A model generated the notes under the pieces. The model was given only the letters and a program-made list of their open reading frames with translations. It was not told the DNA's origin and ran no database searches. Positions 4,463-8,164 of a stretch of DNA of 8,164 nt are shown in pieces (the stretch's first letter is position 1; every line of letters starts with the position of its first letter). The translations under genes and the position numbers were made by a program. This DNA comes from Gemmatimonadota bacterium (lineage in GTDB: Bacteria; Gemmatimonadota; Gemmatimonadetes; Longimicrobiales; Gaopeijiaceae): positions 1-8,164 of the forward strand of contig JAUXEE010000069.1 in the NCBI GenBank assembly GCA_030618065.1, given 5' to 3'.

Positions 4463-7266
4463 GATCCATTCTGCCTTCCGTCTTTCCGCGCTCCTCCCTT
4501 TTCGTGGCCGGCTCTCTCCTCGCCCTCCTTCTCATCTCCCAGGTCGGGGTTGGGGCCCTCCACGGGCAATCGGGGCAAGAATCCTCCGCCCAAAACCGAT
4601 CCGGCCCGATCCCCACGCCGGAATCGGTGCTCGGTTTCAGGCCCGGGGACGACTTCAAGCTGGCCACGTACGAGGAATCCATCGGGTACTTCCGAAAGCT
4701 GGAAGAGGCCTCGGACCAGCTACGGCTGGTGGAGGTGGGACGAACGTCCGAGGGCCGTCCTTTCTACATGGCCCTCATCTCTTCCCCGGAGAACCTGGGG
4801 CAGGTGGACCGCTACCGGGAGATCTCCTACCGATTGGCCCATCCCGAAGGGCTGTCTGATGAGGAAGCCCGGCTCTTGGCTCGGGAAGGAAAGGCCATCG
4901 TACACATCGATGGGGCCGTCCACGCGTCGGAGGTCGCCGCCCACCAGCACACCATCCAACTGGCCTACGACCTCCTCACCGGCGAGGACGATCCTGAGAT
5001 CCAAGCCATTCTCGACAACGTCATCTTCATGCTTTGGCCGACGCTGAACCCCGACGGCCAGACCATGGTCGCAAAGTGGTACCTTTCCAACGTGGGCACG
5101 CCCTTCGAGACGTCGTCCATGCCCCAGCTCTATCAGAAGTACGTGGGCCACGACAACAATCGTGACGCCTACATGCTGAACATGGTGGAGTCCCGGGTCA
5201 TCGGCCGGACCTGGCGGGAATGGGAACCCCAGATCGTGTATGTGCAACACCAGTCCTCCCCCTTCCCGACGCGCATTTGGCTCCCCCCCTTCGAAGAGCC
5301 CGTGGGGAATCGGGTGCATCCTCTCATGGCCCGAACCGTGAACACCCTGGGAATGCTCATGGCCCAGGCGCTGGAAGAGCGGGGCCAGGTAGGCGCCACG
5401 CACATGGGAGTTTTCGATGCCTGGTATCCGGGCTACATCGACTACCTCCCCATGCTCCAGAACACCGCGGCGTTCTGGACGGAAACGGCCGGGGGCTCAG
5501 CCACACCTCGCTTCTACACTCCCGCCGAGGTGATGGCCGGCGGCCGGGACCTGCGCCCCCAGTCCCTCTACTCGAGCCCATGGCCCGGCGGGTGGTGGCG
5601 GAATCGGGACGCGGTGGAGTACATGGAAACCGCATCGATGGGAGTCCTGGACTTCGCGGCGAAGTTCAAAACCGATTTGCTGTACAACCGATACCAGGCC
5701 GGCCGTGACGCCATCCAGCGGTACTCCCATGGTCCTCCCTACGCCTACTTCATTCCCCAGGATCAGAGGGATCCGGTGGCCCCGGTGGAGCTTCTCCGGC
5801 GTCTGGCCTTCAACGGAGTCCGGATCTCGCAGCTCGAACGCTCGGTCATCCACCAGGGGACCACGCATCCTGCCGGAAGCTGGGTAATTCCCATGGACCA
5901 GGAGTTCGCCGAGCTGGTGCGAACGCTTTTCGAGGTCCAGGAATATCCGGACCTCCGTGAGTACGAGGGAGGTCCGCCCAAGCGGCCCTATGACGTGTCG
6001 GGCTGGACACTCCCGTACCAGTTCGGAGTTCGGGTGATCGAAGCTTCAGCACCTCTCACCCCGGAGATCAGGAGCGCAATGACTCCGGTTCGGGGCGAGG
6101 TCCTGGACTGGAGGGCCACCGATGAGATGGCCGAGGGGTCCGACGCGGCGCTCTTCGACAGCCCGCCCGGGCTGGGATTCGATAGCGACACGGTCGCCGC
6201 CGGGCTCGTGCCCCTCCCCGGCAAGATCGGTGGAGGGGGCTCGGCGTTCGCCGTGAGCCCCTCCCAGAACAATGCGTTCCGGGCGGTGAACCGCGCATGG
6301 GAGGCCGGCGCCACCGTCCGCTTCGAGAGTGGCCTACCCGTGGACGACGACCCCGATGGCGGTGGGCGTTTCATTATCAGCGGGATGAGCGGATCAACGT
6401 CCCAGAGTCTGGTCAGAGATCTGAACCTCCGGGCCCAGGGAGCCGGAAGCGCAGGTCAACGCATGAACCGCCCCCGACTCGGCCTTTTTCGGCCCTGGCA
6501 AGCGAGCATGGATGAGGGCTGGACCCGGTGGATGCTGGAGCGGTACGGCTTCGATGTCGTAAGTGTGAGAAACGCCGATATCAAGGCCGGTTCGCTGAAG
6601 GATCGGTTCGACGTTTTGATCTTGGCGGATTATAGAGCCCGAACGATCCTGGAGGGTCATGGTGAAGGATCCATCCCACTTCGCTTCGCCGGCGGCATCG
6701 GCCGAGAGGGGGTGCGGGCCCTGGACGAATTCGTTTTGGGAGGCGGGACGTTGGTGTGCCTGAACGGGAGCAGTCAGTTCGCCATCGACGAGCTGGGGCT
6801 TCCTGTCGAGAACGTGGCAGCGGGGCTGAGGGGCGACGAATTCTCCATCAGCGGTTCGATTCTGGAGGTCGTTACGGATCCATCTCATCCCGTCATGGCG
6901 GGGATGCCCTCCCGGGCAGCGGTCTTCTTCTCCCGGAGCCCCGTCTTCACGACAACTGATGGTTTCGAGGGAGTAGTTCTGGCCAAGCACGTGGAGGTCG
7001 GATCGCCTCTCCTCTCCGGCTTCCTGTTGGGGGAGGAGCACCTTCACGGCTACGCGGCGGCCTTGGACGTGCACCACGGCCAGGGACATGTGATCCTCAT
7101 CGGGTTCAAGCCCCAGTGGCGGGGCCAGCCCTTCGGAAGTTTCAGGACCCTCTTCAACGCAGCCCTTTTCCACGGCTCACATGCCAATGAGGCTCAGGGC
7201 GCGCCGGGCTTCTGGACGCCACCTGTGAAGAAGGGCGAGGAAGGGGAAGGAGGCGCGTCGCCCTAG
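4459..7266 (+). CDS. Secreted M14-family zinc metallopeptidase with C-terminal GATase1-like domain
   Basis: The product is 935 aa. Residues 1-36 form a signal peptide (basic start, hydrophobic core at about 14-33, cleavage probably near ALHG|Q), so the enzyme is exported. The M14 (zinc carboxypeptidase-like) domain spans about 65-345: HASE at 155-158 gives zinc ligands His155 and Glu158; LNPDG is at 196-200; NNRD at 233-236 carries the substrate-binding Asn-Arg; VQH with His264 is the likely third ligand; Glu342 in TETAG is a candidate catalytic base. A middle region (about 425-530) ends in PYDVSGWTLPYQFGV, typical of long M14-like proteins of Gemmatimonadota and Bacteroidota. Residues 672-905 look like a class I glutamine-amidotransferase-like fold (LGLFRPW, FDVLILADYR, GGGTLVCLNGS, GHVILIGFKPQWRGQ). 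The length is much greater than classical carboxypeptidases of about 300-400 aa. The ATG overlaps the lyase stop as ATGA, with GGGAG upstream. Substrate and exact peptidase activity are inferred from fold only. Confidence 0.93.
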   Translation: MRSILPSVFPRSSLFVAGSLLALLLISQVGVGALHGQSGQESSAQNRSGPIPTPESVLGFRPGDDFKLATYEESIGYFRKLEEASDQLRLVEVGRTSEGRPFYMALISSPENLGQVDRYREISYRLAHPEGLSDEEARLLAREGKAIVHIDGAVHASEVAAHQHTIQLAYDLLTGEDDPEIQAILDNVIFMLWPTLNPDGQTMVAKWYLSNVGTPFETSSMPQLYQKYVGHDNNRDAYMLNMVESRVIGRTWREWEPQIVYVQHQSSPFPTRIWLPPFEEPVGNRVHPLMARTVNTLGMLMAQALEERGQVGATHMGVFDAWYPGYIDYLPMLQNTAAFWTETAGGSATPRFYTPAEVMAGGRDLRPQSLYSSPWPGGWWRNRDAVEYMETASMGVLDFAAKFKTDLLYNRYQAGRDAIQRYSHGPPYAYFIPQDQRDPVAPVELLRRLAFNGVRISQLERSVIHQGTTHPAGSWVIPMDQEFAELVRTLFEVQEYPDLREYEGGPPKRPYDVSGWTLPYQFGVRVIEASAPLTPEIRSAMTPVRGEVLDWRATDEMAEGSDAALFDSPPGLGFDSDTVAAGLVPLPGKIGGGGSAFAVSPSQNNAFRAVNRAWEAGATVRFESGLPVDDDPDGGGRFIISGMSGSTSQSLVRDLNLRAQGAGSAGQRMNRPRLGLFRPWQASMDEGWTRWMLERYGFDVVSVRNADIKAGSLKDRFDVLILADYRARTILEGHGEGSIPLRFAGGIGREGVRALDEFVLGGGTLVCLNGSSQFAIDELGLPVENVAAGLRGDEFSISGSILEVVTDPSHPVMAGMPSRAAVFFSRSPVFTTTDGFEGVVLAKHVEVGSPLLSGFLLGEEHLHGYAAALDVHHGQGHVILIGFKPQWRGQPFGSFRTLFNAALFHGSHANEAQGAPGFWTPPVKKGEEGEGGASP

Positions 7267-7327
7267 GAAACTGATGGGAAAGGGGGGCGGGCGATTGGGC
7301 GACGGCACATTTCATGAAGCGATTCGC

Positions 7328-7333
7328 GGAGGA
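7328..7333 (+). promoter_or_regulatory. Shine-Dalgarno deciding the start of the beta-barrel gene
   Basis: GGAGGA is followed by a 7-nt gap and the ATG at 7341. The in-frame ATG at 7314 has no such motif and would put nine residues, including charged ones, ahead of an already complete signal peptide. Confidence 0.75.
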
Positions 7334-7340
7334 CCCAACG

Positions 7341-8042
7341 ATGCTTCCGGTCAATTCTAGCCTTTCCCTTCTGGTCCTGGCCGCGCTTCTGGCCCTGGGC
7401 GCGCTTCCTGCCCCACCCGAAGTCCAGGCTCAGATTCTCCGCCTGGACAGGGTGTCCATCGAACCCACCGTCGGTGTGGCATTCCCCACAGGGGATTTCG
7501 GGAACGTGGATCCGGCCTGCCCATCGGGATCGTCGGGTTGTGACTATCCTACGCAAATCGGTGCGGAGACGGGGTGGCGATGGAATCTCCGCCTTCACTA
7601 TGCCCTGACCTCCCACTGGGGTGTGGTGGGAGGGTTCGGGGAAACAAAGTTGGACTGCTCTCCAGTCTTCTGCGCAGTTGGCGACAAACCCGGCACCAGG
7701 GCTCTGAGCCTCGGGGTAAGGAGGATCGCCTTTCCCCTGGGAAAGATGGATATCTGGGTAGAGGGGGGAGGGGCATGGGAGGAGGTCTCCATCGTCCGAA
7801 CCCGGGACGCGGCCGGAAAGGAGATTTCCACACTGGTCCGCTATCCCTGGACCCCGGGTGTCTATGGCGGGATCGGGGCGGAGCTTCCGATCACCGGACG
7901 AGAAAGGCTCCTTTTCACCCCAGGGTTCCGTTTTCGGTACGTACCGGCGGACCCGCCCGAGGCTCATTCGGATCTGGAGTCCGTCACCGCCACGTATGCC
8001 ATCCTCGAGTTGGGCTTTCGAGTCACCTTTGGACGAGGGTGA
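7341..8042 (+). CDS. Exported small protein, probable outer-membrane beta-barrel
   Basis: The chosen ATG gives 233 aa. Residues 1-30 form a clear signal peptide: a hydrophobic core (LSLLVLAALLALGAL), then cleavage at VQA|Q. The mature part alternates short strands rich in Gly and aromatic residues: SIEPTVGVAFPTGDFG, RWNLRLHYALT, HWGVVGGFGETK, ALSLGVRRIAFPLG, DIWVEGGGAWEEV, TPGVYGGIGAEL, LLFTPGFRFRYV, and a final AILELGFRVTF strand. This is typical of small outer-membrane beta-barrel proteins, with about 8-10 strands. Four cysteines (60, 67, 106, 111) lie in predicted loops and could form disulfides. It follows the peptidase by 74 nt with no clear terminator between, so it may belong to the same transcript. 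Its function is unknown; a structural or transport role in the envelope is a guess. Confidence 0.83.
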   Translation: MLPVNSSLSLLVLAALLALGALPAPPEVQAQILRLDRVSIEPTVGVAFPTGDFGNVDPACPSGSSGCDYPTQIGAETGWRWNLRLHYALTSHWGVVGGFGETKLDCSPVFCAVGDKPGTRALSLGVRRIAFPLGKMDIWVEGGGAWEEVSIVRTRDAAGKEISTLVRYPWTPGVYGGIGAELPITGRERLLFTPGFRFRYVPADPPEAHSDLESVTATYAILELGFRVTFGRG

Positions 8043-8164
8043 AAATGATTCTCAAGCTCATTTAACGAATCCCGGGACCAGAACATCCAAACTCCAGGGA
8101 GGTGTGGCGAATGGATGGGGGGGAGTGGGCAAACGTATACACATAACCTCGCGGAGAGCGGAAT
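8043..8164. other. Right-hand intergenic end, no supported gene
   Basis: Directly after the beta-barrel stop there is an inverted repeat, AAATGA (8043-8048) and TCATTT (8058-8063), with a 9-nt loop and no T-run behind it, so it is a poor terminator. Further on, GGAGG (8098-8102) stands 8 nt before an ATG at 8111, but that frame stops after 11 codons. An ATG at 8115 stays open to the window end for only 16 codons. Neither can be called a gene from this window. Confidence 0.5.

Noticed and set aside
4191..4859. Plus-strand frame spanning the lyase-peptidase junction
   Set aside because: Out-of-frame shadow, rich in Arg, Pro and Gly, overlapping two well-supported genes.
8043..8063. Inverted repeat after the beta-barrel gene as a terminator
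   Set aside because: The stem is only 6 bp, AT-rich, with a 9-nt loop and no T-run after it.
8111..8164. Start of a further gene at the right edge
   Set aside because: The ATG with good Shine-Dalgarno spacing stops after 11 codons, and the alternative is too short to judge within the window.

Overview
The window is GC-rich, coding-dense bacterial chromosome. Its best taxonomic fit is Gemmatimonadota or a close relative. This rests on protein style: a membrane-anchored TPR protein with the 'HRRSV...Y-VVAWV-LQ' N-terminal module, a ~930-residue secreted M14-like metallopeptidase with a glutamine-amidotransferase-like tail, and a small CxxC/CPQH protein. No phylogeny was run, so this is inference. 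I saw no mobile element, CRISPR array, rRNA or tRNA.

Layout. Positions 1-2195, minus strand: one unbroken 731-codon reading frame that runs off the left edge, encoding a three-helix membrane-anchored protein with a FlgO/TolB-N-like domain and many TPR-like repeats. Because it has no stop inside the window it is easily missed, and several opposite-strand open frames over it are shadows. Positions 2447-2641, minus: a 64-residue putative zinc-binding protein (CxxC plus CPQH). Positions 2642-2890: a divergent intergenic region. Positions 2891-4462, plus: a histidine/aromatic amino-acid ammonia-lyase, starting at a GTG behind a strong Shine-Dalgarno. Positions 4459-7266, plus: a secreted M14-family zinc metallopeptidase overlapping the lyase by 4 nt (ATGA). 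Positions 7341-8042, plus: a small exported protein, probably an outer-membrane beta-barrel. Positions 8043-8164: no supported gene.

The rightward genes look like one transcription unit, and a simple reading is peptide or amino-acid scavenging: an exported peptidase releases amino acids or short peptides, and the cytoplasmic lyase deaminates one of them. The rest of the histidine-utilisation pathway (hutU, hutI, hutG) is not in the window, so the substrate is open.

The most notable point is the lyase active site. The residue that normally supplies the serine of the Ala-Ser-Gly MIO cofactor precursor is a cysteine (Ala142-Cys143-Gly144). The other catalytic residues are in place, so this looks like a natural variant rather than a decayed enzyme. 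I did not find clear evidence of a wholly new multi-gene system.
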